From contig NZ_JUHG01000019.1 in NCBI RefSeq assembly GCF_000799715.1, positions 1 through 64,000 of the forward strand: a stretch of DNA of 64,000 nt, written 5' to 3'. This DNA is from Martinezella rhizogenes (lineage in GTDB: Bacteria; Pseudomonadota; Alphaproteobacteria; Rhizobiales; Rhizobiaceae). Both the position numbers and the translations under genes were made by a program. Shown in pieces: positions 1-8,059 of the stretch (positions within the stretch are counted from its first letter, which is position 1; each line of letters starts with the position of its first letter). The notes beneath the pieces were generated by a model. It saw only the letters and a list, made by a program, of their open reading frames with translations, was not told the DNA's origin and did not search any database.

Positions 1-821
1 GTGATCACGGCGGCAACGTCAGACGCTTCGGCAAAGGCGACATCGCCGACCAGACGGGTCCGGCCCTCGCCGCGCTCAGGGGCGGCAATCCGGTTGATGC
101 CGACATCGATCACCGTCGCGCCCGGCTTGATCCAGTCCGCCTTGACCATCTCAGGACGGCCGACCGCCGCCACCAGAATATCGGCGGTGCGAGCGACCAT
201 GGCCAAGTCCTTGGTGCGGGAGTGTGCCGTCGTCACCGTCGCATTGGCGTTGAGCAGCAATTGCGCCATCGGCTTGCCGAACAGATTGGAGCGGCCGATG
301 ACGACGGCATTCAGTCCCGACAGGTCCTCGCCATGGACGCGGCGCACCAGAAGCATCGCACCAGCCGGCGTGCAGGAAATCAGGCCGGTTGCCAGATCGC
401 CAGTGGCAAGCTTGCCGGCATTGACCACATGCAGTCCATCGACATCCTTCTCCGGCCGGATCGACTGGATGATCGGCTCCGAGTTCAAATGCTGCGGCAG
501 CGGCAGCTGCACCAGGATGCCGTGGATGGAGGCGTCGTCGTTCAGCGACTGGACGAGACTTGCCAATGCTTCCTGCGTCGTCTCGGCCGGCAGTGTGTGC
601 TGGATGGAGTTGAAGCCGCATTCCTTGGCCATCCTGCTCTTCGAGCTCACATAGCTATGGCTGGCCGGGTCGTCCCCGACGATCACCACCGCAAGACCAG
701 CCTTCGTTCCGGTCTCACTCTCCAAAGCAGACGTCGCCACCTTCACCGCCTCGATCACCGAAGCCGCCACCTGCTTGCCGTCGATCACGGTTGCCGCAGT
801 CATCGCAGTCATCGCAGCCAT
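1..821 (-). CDS. folD: FolD, methylenetetrahydrofolate dehydrogenase/cyclohydrolase (C-terminus cut by window edge)
   Basis: Bifunctional cytosolic enzyme that converts methylene-tetrahydrofolate to methenyl- and then 10-formyl-tetrahydrofolate. The reading frame stays open to base 1, giving 273 residues of an expected 290-300, so about 25 C-terminal residues are missing. Family landmarks are visible: SYVSSK near residues 56-61 (the Tyr/Lys active-site pair), the segment ILVQLPLPQH, DVDGLH, and the nucleotide-binding stretch VVIGRSNLFGKP. Three in-frame ATGs lie at 821, 812 and 803 and I cannot choose firmly between them; 821 leaves only 3 bases after the purU stop. Placed last after gmaS and purU, it probably oxidises the one-carbon unit released from methylamine (inference). 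A second, housekeeping folD elsewhere is likely. Confidence 0.93.
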   Translation of the reverse strand, partial: MAAMTAMTAATVIDGKQVAASVIEAVKVATSALESETGTKAGLAVVIVGDDPASHSYVSSKSRMAKECGFNSIQHTLPAETTQEALASLVQSLNDDASIHGILVQLPLPQHLNSEPIIQSIRPEKDVDGLHVVNAGKLATGDLATGLISCTPAGAMLLVRRVHGEDLSGLNAVVIGRSNLFGKPMAQLLLNANATVTTAHSRTKDLAMVARTADILVAAVGRPEMVKADWIKPGATVIDVGINRIAAPERGEGRTRLVGDVAFAEASDVAAVI

Positions 822-824
822 GGC

Positions 825-1709
825 TTACCCCATCCTCTCGGAGGCATAACTCCCCGGGCTTGCCGGGAAGACGATGGTGCGGTTGCCGTTGAGGAAGGTG
901 CGGTAGTGGATATGTGCATGGATGGCGCGGGCGAGAACCTGGCTCTCCACATCCCGGCCGATCGACACATAATCGTCCGCCGACTGCGCATGGGTGATGC
1001 GCGCCGTGTCCTGCTCGATGATCGGACCTTCGTCCAGATCGGCGGTGACATAATGCGCCGTCGCTCCGATCAGTTTTACACCACGCTCATAAGCCTGCTT
1101 GTAGGGATTGGCTCCCTTGAAGCTCGGCAGGAAGGAGTGGTGGATATTGATGATCCGGCCGGACATCTTGCTGCACATGGAATCGGACAGGATCTGCATG
1201 TAGCGGGCCAGCACGATCAGTTCCGTGCCGGTCTGCTCGACCACATCCATGATCCGGGCTTCCGCCTGCGGCTTGTTGGCCTTGGTCACCGGAATATGGT
1301 GGAAGGGGATATCGTGGTTGACCACCACTTTCTGATATTCGAAATGATTAGAGACGACACCGACGATGTCGATCGGCAGCGCGCCGATCTTCCAGCGGTA
1401 GAGCAGGTCGTTCAAACAATGGCCGAAGCGCGACACCATCAGCAGCACCTTCATGCGCTTCTGGGTGTCGTGGATCTCGGCCTCCATCTCGAACTTGCCC
1501 ACGATCGGCTTGAAGCCCTCGACCAGCGCCTCCTGGCCGACGCCCTCTTCGGACACAAAACTGACGCGCATGAAGAACTTGCCGGTATCGAGATCGTCGA
1601 ACTGGCTGGAGTCGACGATGTTGCAGCCCTGGTCCGCCAGATAGTTGGCGATCGCCGCTACAATCCCGCGTGTCGAGCGGCACGATACCCGTAGAACGTA
1701 GTTCTTCAT
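825..1709 (-). CDS. purU: PurU, formyltetrahydrofolate deformylase
   Basis: Hydrolyses 10-formyl-tetrahydrofolate to formate and tetrahydrofolate. The 294-residue protein has the usual order: an N-terminal ACT domain (about 1-80), then a formyltransferase-fold domain with the catalytic Asn188/His190 in NIHHSFLPSF and Asp226 in LDEGPIIEQ. The frame is open nine codons further upstream, but MKNYVLRVSC is the normal family start. It is followed 3 bases later by folD. With FolD it can turn methylene-tetrahydrofolate into formate and recycle the cofactor, which fits a one-carbon exit path for the methylamine genes upstream (inference from context). Confidence 0.93.
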   Translation of the reverse strand: MKNYVLRVSCRSTRGIVAAIANYLADQGCNIVDSSQFDDLDTGKFFMRVSFVSEEGVGQEALVEGFKPIVGKFEMEAEIHDTQKRMKVLLMVSRFGHCLNDLLYRWKIGALPIDIVGVVSNHFEYQKVVVNHDIPFHHIPVTKANKPQAEARIMDVVEQTGTELIVLARYMQILSDSMCSKMSGRIINIHHSFLPSFKGANPYKQAYERGVKLIGATAHYVTADLDEGPIIEQDTARITHAQSADDYVSIGRDVESQVLARAIHAHIHYRTFLNGNRTIVFPASPGSYASERMG

Positions 1710-1748
1710 CCCTCTTCCCTCGCAGTCCGGGATCATATATCCGCGTCA

Positions 1749-1771
1749 GGCCGGAGTTTTAGCCTCCGGCC
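1749..1771. other. Intercistronic hairpin between gmaS and purU
   Basis: Perfect 8-bp inverted repeat, GGCCGGAG and CTCCGGCC, with a 7-base loop. No T-run follows on the minus strand, so it is not a classic terminator. It could limit read-through or protect the upstream message from 3' decay. Confidence 0.5.
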
Positions 1772-1804
1772 CATGCGCTTATCCTATGGAATGTCGTGCA
1801 ACGC

Positions 1805-3112
1805 TCAGATATCGAGCGTGCTGTCACGTTCCCATTGCGTGAAGTGCGAGCAATAGGAATTCCATTCCTGATGCTTGAGCTTCAGATAGGCGGCGGAGAA
1901 TTCCGAGCCGATCGCTTCCTTCAGACCCTCGTCCTCGTCATAGGCTCTGAGCGCATCGAGCAGGTTGAGCGGCAGGCGCGGCGCATCTTTCACCAGATGA
2001 CCCTCGGCATACATATCGATGTCATGATGCGGACCGGGATCGGCCTTGTTGCGGATGCCGTCAAGGCCGGCGGCGATGATGATCGCCTGGAGCAGATAGG
2101 GATTGACGGCACCGTCCGGCAGGCGCAGTTCGAAGCGGCCAGGGCCGGGCACGCGCACCATATGGGTGCGGTTGTTGCCGGTCCAGGTCACCGTGTTCGG
2201 CGACCAGGTGGCCCCTGAAGTGGTGCGCGGCGCGTTGATGCGCTTGTAGGAATTGACCGTCGGATTGGTGATCGCCGCCAGCGACGAGGCATGCTTCATG
2301 ATGCCGCCAAGGAACTGCTTGCCTTGCGCCGAGAGACCGAATTCCGCTTCCTTGTCGGCAAAGACGTTGGTCTTGCCGTCATTGCTCCACACCGAGATAT
2401 GGCAATGGCAGCCATTGCCGGTCAGGCCCTTGAAGGGCTTCGGCATGAAGGTGGCGCGCAGCCCGTGCTTTTCGGCAATCGACTTGACCATGAACTTGAA
2501 GAAGGAATGCTTGTCAGCCGTCTTCAGCGCGTCGTCGAATTCCCAGTTCATCTCGAACTGGCCGTTGGCATCCTCGTGGTCGTTCTGATAGGCGCCCCAG
2601 CCGAGTTCCAGCATGTAGTCGCAGATCTCGGCGATCACGTCATAGCGACGCATGACGGCCTGCTGGTCGTAGCAGGGCTTTTCGGCGGTGTCGTATTCGT
2701 CCGAAATCTTCGAGCCGTCAGCGGTGATCAGGAAGAATTCGGCTTCGACGCCGGTCTTGACCCGCATGCCCTCGGCCTCAGCCGACTTCACGAGCTTTTT
2801 CAGCACGTTGCGCGGCGCCTGGGCGACGAGCTTGCCATCCATCCACAAATCGGCGGCAACCCAGGCAACCTCTTTCTTCCAGGGAAGCTGGATGACGGAG
2901 GATGGATCCGGCACGGCAAACAGGTCCGGATGGGCGGGCGTCATGTCGAGCCAGGTGGCGAAACCGGCAAAGCCGGCGCCCTCTTCCTGCATCGCGGCAA
3001 TCGCCTGCGCCGGCACCAGCTTGGCGCGCTGGCCGGAGAAAAGATCCGTATAGCTGATCATGAAATATTTGATGCCTTTGTCTTTGGCAAAAGCAGCAAG
3101 GTCCAGTGTCAT
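1805..3112 (-). CDS. gmaS: Gamma-glutamylmethylamide synthetase (glutamine synthetase family, GlnT-like)
   Basis: 435-residue glutamine-synthetase-family ligase. Visible motifs are the metal-binding GVEAEFFL (121-128), GQFEMN (184-189), the catalytic segment NGCHCHIS (233-240) and NRTHMVRVPG (314-323). By sequence alone this could be called glutamine synthetase III (GlnT). Its position beside mgsABC-type genes and opposite mgdABCD-type genes supports gamma-glutamylmethylamide synthetase, which joins methylamine to glutamate with ATP and is the first step of the N-methylglutamate pathway. Activity with ammonia is not excluded. Hairpins flank the gene on both sides, so its message level may differ from its neighbours. 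Confidence 0.85.
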   Translation of the reverse strand: MTLDLAAFAKDKGIKYFMISYTDLFSGQRAKLVPAQAIAAMQEEGAGFAGFATWLDMTPAHPDLFAVPDPSSVIQLPWKKEVAWVAADLWMDGKLVAQAPRNVLKKLVKSAEAEGMRVKTGVEAEFFLITADGSKISDEYDTAEKPCYDQQAVMRRYDVIAEICDYMLELGWGAYQNDHEDANGQFEMNWEFDDALKTADKHSFFKFMVKSIAEKHGLRATFMPKPFKGLTGNGCHCHISVWSNDGKTNVFADKEAEFGLSAQGKQFLGGIMKHASSLAAITNPTVNSYKRINAPRTTSGATWSPNTVTWTGNNRTHMVRVPGPGRFELRLPDGAVNPYLLQAIIIAAGLDGIRNKADPGPHHDIDMYAEGHLVKDAPRLPLNLLDALRAYDEDEGLKEAIGSEFSAAYLKLKHQEWNSYCSHFTQWERDSTLDI

Positions 3113-3161
3113 TCTCGTTCCCCTTTGGATTTCTTAGAGACACTTCGATTTTGATAAGATG

Positions 3162-3185
3162 CCGCCGGGCTCTTTGACCCGGCGG
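3162..3185. other. Intercistronic hairpin between mgsC and gmaS
   Basis: Perfect 8-bp GC-rich inverted repeat, CCGCCGGG and CCCGGCGG, with an 8-base loop. It lies a few bases after the mgsC stop on the minus strand and has no good T-run. It resembles an attenuating or mRNA-stabilising hairpin inside the operon. Confidence 0.5.
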
Positions 3186-3192
3186 TGAAAAT

Positions 3193-4521
3193 TCAGTAGC
3201 CCCCTTTGCCCGGATACCAGCTCGTGCCGGCAAGCGGGATCTGCGCCATGGCGGCAGCTTCCATCGTCAGCGCGCACAGGTCTTCCGGCTCCAGATTATG
3301 AAGGTGGTTCTTGCCGCAGGCACGCGCGATCGTCTGGGCCTCGAGCGTCATGACCTTCAGATAGTTGGCAAGACGACGGCCCGCCGCAACCGGGTCAAGC
3401 CGCGCGGCGAGCTCCGGGTCCTGCGTGGTGATGCCGGCCGGGTCCTTGCCTTCGTGCCAGTCGTCATAGGCGCCGGCAGTGGTGCCGAGCTTCTGGTACT
3501 CTTCTTCCCAGCGCGGATCATTGTCGCCGATCGCGACCAGCGCCGCCGTGCCGATGGCAACCGCATCGGCGCCAAGCGCCAACGCCTTTGCCACATCAGC
3601 GCCGGAGCGAATGCCGCCGGAGATGACCAGCTGCACCTTGCGGTGCATGCCGAGATCCTGCAGCGCCTGAACGGCGGGACGAATGCAGGCGAGCGTCGGC
3701 ATGCCGACATTTTCGATGAAGACGTCCTGCGTCGCGGCCGTGCCGCCCTGCATGCCGTCGAGAACAACGACATCGGCACCGGCCTTCACGGCCAGAGCCG
3801 TATCGTAATAGGGACGCGCACCGCCAACCTTGACGTAAATCGGCTTTTCCCAATCGGTGATTTCGCGCAGTTCCATGATCTTGATTTCAAGATCGTCTGG
3901 ACCGGTCCAGTCCGGATGACGGCAGGCCGAGCGCTGGTCGATGCCTTTCGGCAGATTGCGCATATGGGCGACGCGATCGGAAATCTTCTGGCCGAGCAGC
4001 ATGCCGCCGCCGCCGGGCTTGGCGCCCTGCCCGACCACCACTTCGATCGCATCCGCACGACGCAGATCTTTCGGGTTCATGCCGTAGCGCGAGGGAAGAT
4101 ACTGATAGACGAGGGTCTGCGAATGGCCGCGTTCTTCATCGGTCATGCCGCCGTCGCCAGTCGTGGTCGACGTGCCCGCAAGCGTTGCGCCGCGGCCGAG
4201 CGCTTCCTTGGCGTTGCCCGACAGCGCGCCGAAGCTCATGCCGGCAATGGTGATCGGGGTTTTGAGCGTAATGGGCTTCTTGGCAAAGCGGCTGCCGAGA
4301 ACCACCGTCGTATCGCACTTCTCGCGATAGCCTTCGAGCGGATAGCGCGAGATCGATGCACCGAGGAAAAGAAGATCGTCGAAATGCGGCACCTTACGCT
4401 TCGTGCCGGCGCCGCGAATGTCGTAGATGCCGGTTGCCGCCGCGCGGCGGATCTCAGCCAGCGTATGGTCGTCGAAGGTGGCGGACTTGCGCGGCGGCGT
4501 CAGAGGATTGTGATAGCTCAT
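3193..4521 (-). CDS. mgsC: N-methylglutamate synthase subunit C (FMN-binding glutamate synthase domain; GlxD-like)
   Basis: 442 residues matching the FMN-binding TIM-barrel of the glutamate synthase large subunit. Recognisable segments include GQGAKPGGGGMLLG, KVGGARPYYDTAL, VVLDGMQGGTAATQD and ISGGIRSGADVAKALALGADA. In the three-subunit enzyme it is thought to perform the reductive transfer that forms N-methylglutamate from gamma-glutamylmethylamide and 2-oxoglutarate. The rhizobial name for this family is GlxD. It is separated from mgsB by only 15 bases and is clearly co-transcribed. A glutamate-synthase-like side role cannot be excluded. Confidence 0.88.
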   Translation of the reverse strand: MSYHNPLTPPRKSATFDDHTLAEIRRAAATGIYDIRGAGTKRKVPHFDDLLFLGASISRYPLEGYREKCDTTVVLGSRFAKKPITLKTPITIAGMSFGALSGNAKEALGRGATLAGTSTTTGDGGMTDEERGHSQTLVYQYLPSRYGMNPKDLRRADAIEVVVGQGAKPGGGGMLLGQKISDRVAHMRNLPKGIDQRSACRHPDWTGPDDLEIKIMELREITDWEKPIYVKVGGARPYYDTALAVKAGADVVVLDGMQGGTAATQDVFIENVGMPTLACIRPAVQALQDLGMHRKVQLVISGGIRSGADVAKALALGADAVAIGTAALVAIGDNDPRWEEEYQKLGTTAGAYDDWHEGKDPAGITTQDPELAARLDPVAAGRRLANYLKVMTLEAQTIARACGKNHLHNLEPEDLCALTMEAAAMAQIPLAGTSWYPGKGGY

Positions 4522-4536
4522 GATATTCCTTTCGCC

Positions 4537-5223
4537 TCAGTACGCGTCGGCATTGTCGATGTTGAAATTGTAGAGCTTGCGCGCCGATCCGTAGCGCTTG
4601 AACTCTTCCGGCTTGACGCCGCTAACGCCGGCCTTGTCGAGAAGCTCGGAAAGCTTTTCGAGATGCTCCGGGCGCATCTCCTTCTCGATACAGTCCGAAC
4701 CGAGGCTCTTGACCGAGCCGCGCACGAAAAGCTTGGCTTCGTAGAGGCTGTCGCCCAGCGCATCGCCGGCATCACCGAGCACGACCAGATGCCCCGATTG
4801 CCCCATGAAGGCAGACATATGGCCGATATTGCCATGCACGACGATATCGATACCCTTCATCGAGATGCCGCAACGGGACGCCGCATTGCCCTTGATGACC
4901 AAGAGGCCGCCCTGGCCGGTCGCACCCGCATACTGGCTCGCATCGCCTTCGATGACAACGGTGCCCGACATCATGTTCTCGGCAACGCCTGGGCCGGCGG
5001 AGCCATGGACGGTGACGTTGCCGCCATCGTTCATGCCGGCGCAATAATAGCCGACGGAGCCTTTGACTTCGACCGTCACGGGAGCATCGATACCGACGGC
5101 AACCGCATGATGGCCGCGCGGGTTCACGACTTCGAAGGCAGTATCGTTGGCGCCTGCCGCAAGGCCGTGGAGAGCGCTATTGAGGTCACGCAGCGACGTG
5201 ACGGAAAGATCGAAAACTGGCAT
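4537..5223 (-). CDS. mgsB: N-methylglutamate synthase subunit B (GltB C-terminal beta-helix domain; GlxC-like)
   Basis: 228 residues starting MPVFDLSVTS. Much of the protein is glycine-spaced repeat (GNIGHMSAFMGQSGH, VVIEGDASQYAGATG), typical of the right-handed beta-helix that closes the glutamate synthase large subunit. The frame is open upstream, but that part is low-complexity shadow translation and the family start is at 5223. In this three-subunit enzyme the domain is a separate polypeptide that scaffolds the amidotransferase and FMN subunits. It lies between mgsA (31 bases) and mgsC (15 bases) in the same operon. Confidence 0.88.
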   Translation of the reverse strand: MPVFDLSVTSLRDLNSALHGLAAGANDTAFEVVNPRGHHAVAVGIDAPVTVEVKGSVGYYCAGMNDGGNVTVHGSAGPGVAENMMSGTVVIEGDASQYAGATGQGGLLVIKGNAASRCGISMKGIDIVVHGNIGHMSAFMGQSGHLVVLGDAGDALGDSLYEAKLFVRGSVKSLGSDCIEKEMRPEHLEKLSELLDKAGVSGVKPEEFKRYGSARKLYNFNIDNADAY

Positions 5224-5254
5224 TAAAGAACTCTCTCGATTGCGCCGACCCTGA

Positions 5255-6163
5255 TCAGGCAGCCTTTTCGTGATCCCAGAAATAGACGGTGGCCGGTTCC
5301 GGCTCCCAGATGCGGGCATCCTCGATGCCGGGCAGATTGACGAGCGCGCGATATTCGGAGCCGAAGGCAACATAACGATCGGTCTCGGCCATGACTGCCG
5401 GCTTGCAGGCGATAGGATCACGCACGACGCCGAAGCCGGACTTGGTGCCGACGACGAAGGTGAAGAAACCGTCGAGATCGTCCAGCGCGCCGGTCAATGC
5501 CTCGCCCAGATCCTTACCCTTGGCCATCTCGGCTGTCAGATAGGCGGCAGCAACCTCGGTGTCGTTCTGAGTCTCGAAGGTCATGCCCTCGCGCACCAGC
5601 TCGCGGCGAAGATTGTTGTGGTTCGACAGCGAGCCATTATGGACCAGGCATTGATCAGAGCCGGTCGAAAAAGGATGAGCACCGAGCGTCGTCACGGCGG
5701 ATTCGGTTGCCATACGGGTATGACCGATACCGTGCGTTCCAGACATGGAGGCGACGCCGAAACGGGAGACGACGTCCTTCGGAAGGCCCGTCTCCTTATA
5801 GATTTCGATGGCGTCGCCGCTGCTCATCACCCGGACATCCGGCCGCAGCGACGCGATCGCGGCGCGGCCCTCGTCGAGCTTGTCCTTCGCAAGCACGATA
5901 ACGGCATGCGTGCTCTTGACCTCGATCGACACCGGTGCGTCGAGCACCCGTCGGAGGTCCTGCTCGAGGCCGTCGAAATCCTTTGCCGGATGGGCGGACT
6001 GGATGGTGATTTTTGCTTTGTTGCCGTTCGCGCCGCCGTAAATCGCGATGCCGGCGCTGTCGGGGCCACGGTCCGTCATCGTCACCAGCATGGACGAGAG
6101 AAGCGAGCCGAGCTCCGGCTCCAGGCTTTTATCCTTCAGGAAGAGACCCACAATTCCGCACAT
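5255..6163 (-). CDS. mgsA: N-methylglutamate synthase subunit A (class II glutamine amidotransferase; GlxB-like)
   Basis: 302-residue class II (Ntn-type) amidotransferase. I chose the start at 6163 because it makes the nucleophile Cys2 in MCGIVGLF; a start five codons upstream would bury this cysteine. Other landmarks are DRGPDSAGIAIY, GHTRMATES and the GSLSNHNNLR segment near the middle. In the N-methylglutamate synthase complex this subunit would strip methylamine, rather than ammonia, from gamma-glutamylmethylamide and channel it to the FMN subunit (family knowledge applied by context). It is first of the mgsABC-gmaS-purU-folD run and has a candidate promoter just upstream. Confidence 0.9.
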   Translation of the reverse strand: MCGIVGLFLKDKSLEPELGSLLSSMLVTMTDRGPDSAGIAIYGGANGNKAKITIQSAHPAKDFDGLEQDLRRVLDAPVSIEVKSTHAVIVLAKDKLDEGRAAIASLRPDVRVMSSGDAIEIYKETGLPKDVVSRFGVASMSGTHGIGHTRMATESAVTTLGAHPFSTGSDQCLVHNGSLSNHNNLRRELVREGMTFETQNDTEVAAAYLTAEMAKGKDLGEALTGALDDLDGFFTFVVGTKSGFGVVRDPIACKPAVMAETDRYVAFGSEYRALVNLPGIEDARIWEPEPATVYFWDHEKAA

Positions 6164-6229
6164 GATCAGACCCTCCATTTCGCGTCTGCAAAATGACTAG
6201 CAGGTCCAATTTTGGATTTCAACTGGTAA

Positions 6230-6258
6230 GAATAATATTTTCTTTTAAAGCAAGTCAA
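6230..6258 (-). promoter_or_regulatory. Candidate sigma-70-type promoter for mgsABC-gmaS
   Basis: On the minus strand TTGACT (6253-6258) and TTATTC (6230-6235) are 17 bases apart in a short AT-rich gap. The -35 box overlaps the stop codon of the upstream XRE/cupin regulator. This would let mgsA start independently of the two regulator genes. Confidence 0.4.
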
Positions 6259-6938
6259 TCGCTCTTGCCGCGCTGTGGATAGCTGATGATCGACAGATAT
6301 CGGCTAGGCAGTTTCACCAGCACTTCCGGCCCATGTGGCGCATCGGCGTCGAAGAACAGGCTATCACCCGGCTGCATCGAGAAAAGCTGGTCGCCATGAC
6401 GATAGACCACCTCGCCTTCCAGCATATAAAGGAACTCCATGCCCTCGTGCTGGAAGGTCGGGAAGACATCGGAATTGGTTGTCAGCGTGATGAGATAGGG
6501 CTCGACGATGACGCCGCTCGAATTATTGTCGATGTGGCCGAGCAGATTATATTGATGACCGGCGCGCGTGCCGCGTCGTTCAAGCTCGATGCCTTCCCCG
6601 GCTTTGACGAAGACGGCGTTGCGCGGCTCCTCGTAGCGCCGGAAGAAGGCCGTCAGCGGCACGCCGAGCGCACGCGAGAGCGATTGCAGCGTCGTCAGCG
6701 ATGGCGAGATATTGCCGTTTTCGATCTTCGACAGCATGCCGAGTGAAATCCCGGTAGCGGCCGCAAGATCGGTGACGGTGATGCCGAGCTTCTTACGATA
6801 GGCGCGCACCTCATGGCCGATCGCCATTTCCAGATTGTTTTCCTTCGGCTCGCGAACCGCATGTGGGTTCTGCAACAAGGCCGGCCGCGCGCCCTGGGGA
6901 TGCTCGTCGATCGATGTCTTCTCCGGCTTCGTCTTCAT
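6255..6938 (-). CDS. XRE-family regulator with C-terminal cupin sensor
   Basis: 227-residue one-component regulator. A low-complexity N-terminus is followed by a helix-turn-helix (about 38-95: YRKKLGITVTDLAAATGISL, LSKIENG) and a cupin domain (about 130-225, with the pattern HEGMEFLYMLEGEVVYRHG and PGDSLFFDADAPHG). Such proteins bind a small ligand in the cupin barrel and usually control adjacent catabolic genes. It lies between the GlxA-like regulator and mgsA on the same strand, 91 bases upstream of mgsA. A role in methylamine or glutamate-derivative sensing is inferred only from position. Confidence 0.85.
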   Translation of the reverse strand: MKTKPEKTSIDEHPQGARPALLQNPHAVREPKENNLEMAIGHEVRAYRKKLGITVTDLAAATGISLGMLSKIENGNISPSLTTLQSLSRALGVPLTAFFRRYEEPRNAVFVKAGEGIELERRGTRAGHQYNLLGHIDNNSSGVIVEPYLITLTTNSDVFPTFQHEGMEFLYMLEGEVVYRHGDQLFSMQPGDSLFFDADAPHGPEVLVKLPSRYLSIISYPQRGKSD

Positions 6939-7013
6939 TCACGATCCTTTGCTGCAACGCGTCATCGCAGCCACCCTATCGTCGCAGTGAAATTTTCTCA
7001 ACCACGACGAAAG

Positions 7014-7973
7014 TCAGGACTTACGAATATTGCTGGGTGCCGCGCCATAGGCGCTGCGATAGACGCGGGAGAAATGCGCGCCGCTGGAAAAACCGGTGGC
7101 AATGGCGATTTCGGAGATCGAAAGCGGGCTCTGTTCCAGCAATCGCCGCGCGTGCTGAAGCCTGATGCGGCGATATTGATCGAGAAAGGTGGAGCCGAGA
7201 TGCGCCGCAAACAACCGATCGAGATGACGCGGCGTGACGCCGGCGATCCGGGCCATGGCGGTGCGGCCGAGCGGCATCTCGATCGTCTCCTCCATTTTCT
7301 CCAGCACGCTCAAAAGGCCGGGATGATGCACCCCGTAGCGCTCGGCAAGCGACCCGCGCTGTGGCGCTGTGGGTTCACCGACCTCAGTATGCAGATACCA
7401 GTCGCTGACGCGGCGGGCGAAATCCGGCCCCATGCGCTCGGAAATCAGCGCATGCATCATGTCGAGCGGCGCGATGCCGCCGCCGCAGGTGATGCGATTA
7501 CCGTCGACGACGAACCGGGCCTGGCGCGGCGAAAGCGCGGGAAAGGCTTCAAGCAGCGCCGGCGCGTGCTCCCAATGGATGGTGAAGTCACGCTCGGCAA
7601 GCAGCCCGGCTTCGGCCAGCAGATAGGGGCCGCCGGAAATGCCGCCGATACGCACGCCCTCGCGTGCCAATTGTCGCAAACAGGCGAACACGGCCGGATA
7701 ATGCCAGTCGCGCGGCGAACCGCCGGCGCAGACGAAGATGGTGCCGAGCCCTGAGCCACGGCCTGGAAGCGGATCGGCCGGCACCGGCACGCCGCCGGAG
7801 GACAGAGACAGCACACCGTCCGGCGAGAAGCTTGAGAGACGATAGATCTCCCGCCCCGCCAGCAGATTGGCGGCGCGTAGCGGTTCGGTCGCCGAAGCAT
7901 AGGACATCAGGGCAAATCCGGGAATCAGGATGAAGCCGATGTGCTGGACGTTTTTCGCATCAATCGATGACAT
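7014..7973 (-). CDS. GlxA-family transcriptional regulator (DJ-1/PfpI-like domain plus AraC HTH)
   Basis: 319 residues. The N-terminal part (about 10-190) has the DJ-1/PfpI-type fold of GlxA regulators. The C-terminal 90 residues are an AraC double helix-turn-helix (MARIAGVTPRHLDRLFAAHLG, ISEIAIATGFSSGAHFSRVYRSAYG). It is divergent from mgdA across only 86 bases, so one protein bound there could control both arms of the pathway. GlxA relatives commonly govern catabolism of quaternary amines and methylated compounds, which fits the context. It may head the whole leftward transcription unit. Confidence 0.88.
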   Translation of the reverse strand: MSSIDAKNVQHIGFILIPGFALMSYASATEPLRAANLLAGREIYRLSSFSPDGVLSLSSGGVPVPADPLPGRGSGLGTIFVCAGGSPRDWHYPAVFACLRQLAREGVRIGGISGGPYLLAEAGLLAERDFTIHWEHAPALLEAFPALSPRQARFVVDGNRITCGGGIAPLDMMHALISERMGPDFARRVSDWYLHTEVGEPTAPQRGSLAERYGVHHPGLLSVLEKMEETIEMPLGRTAMARIAGVTPRHLDRLFAAHLGSTFLDQYRRIRLQHARRLLEQSPLSISEIAIATGFSSGAHFSRVYRSAYGAAPSNIRKS

Positions 7974-8059
7974 GTCCTTTTTCTATTCATAAAGGTCCTA
8001 AATGGGCAAGTGGGTAGCAGCTCTTCTGTCATCATACGGCGGTTCTTTCGGAGCAATTC

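Noticed and set aside
1805..3112. Calling the gene an ordinary glutamine synthetase III
   Set aside because: Possible by sequence, but its operon with mgsABC and proximity to mgdABCD favours gamma-glutamylmethylamide synthetase.
3298..5226. 642-codon plus-strand frame
   Set aside because: Lies antisense to mgsC and mgsB, both of which have clear family motifs and operon structure.
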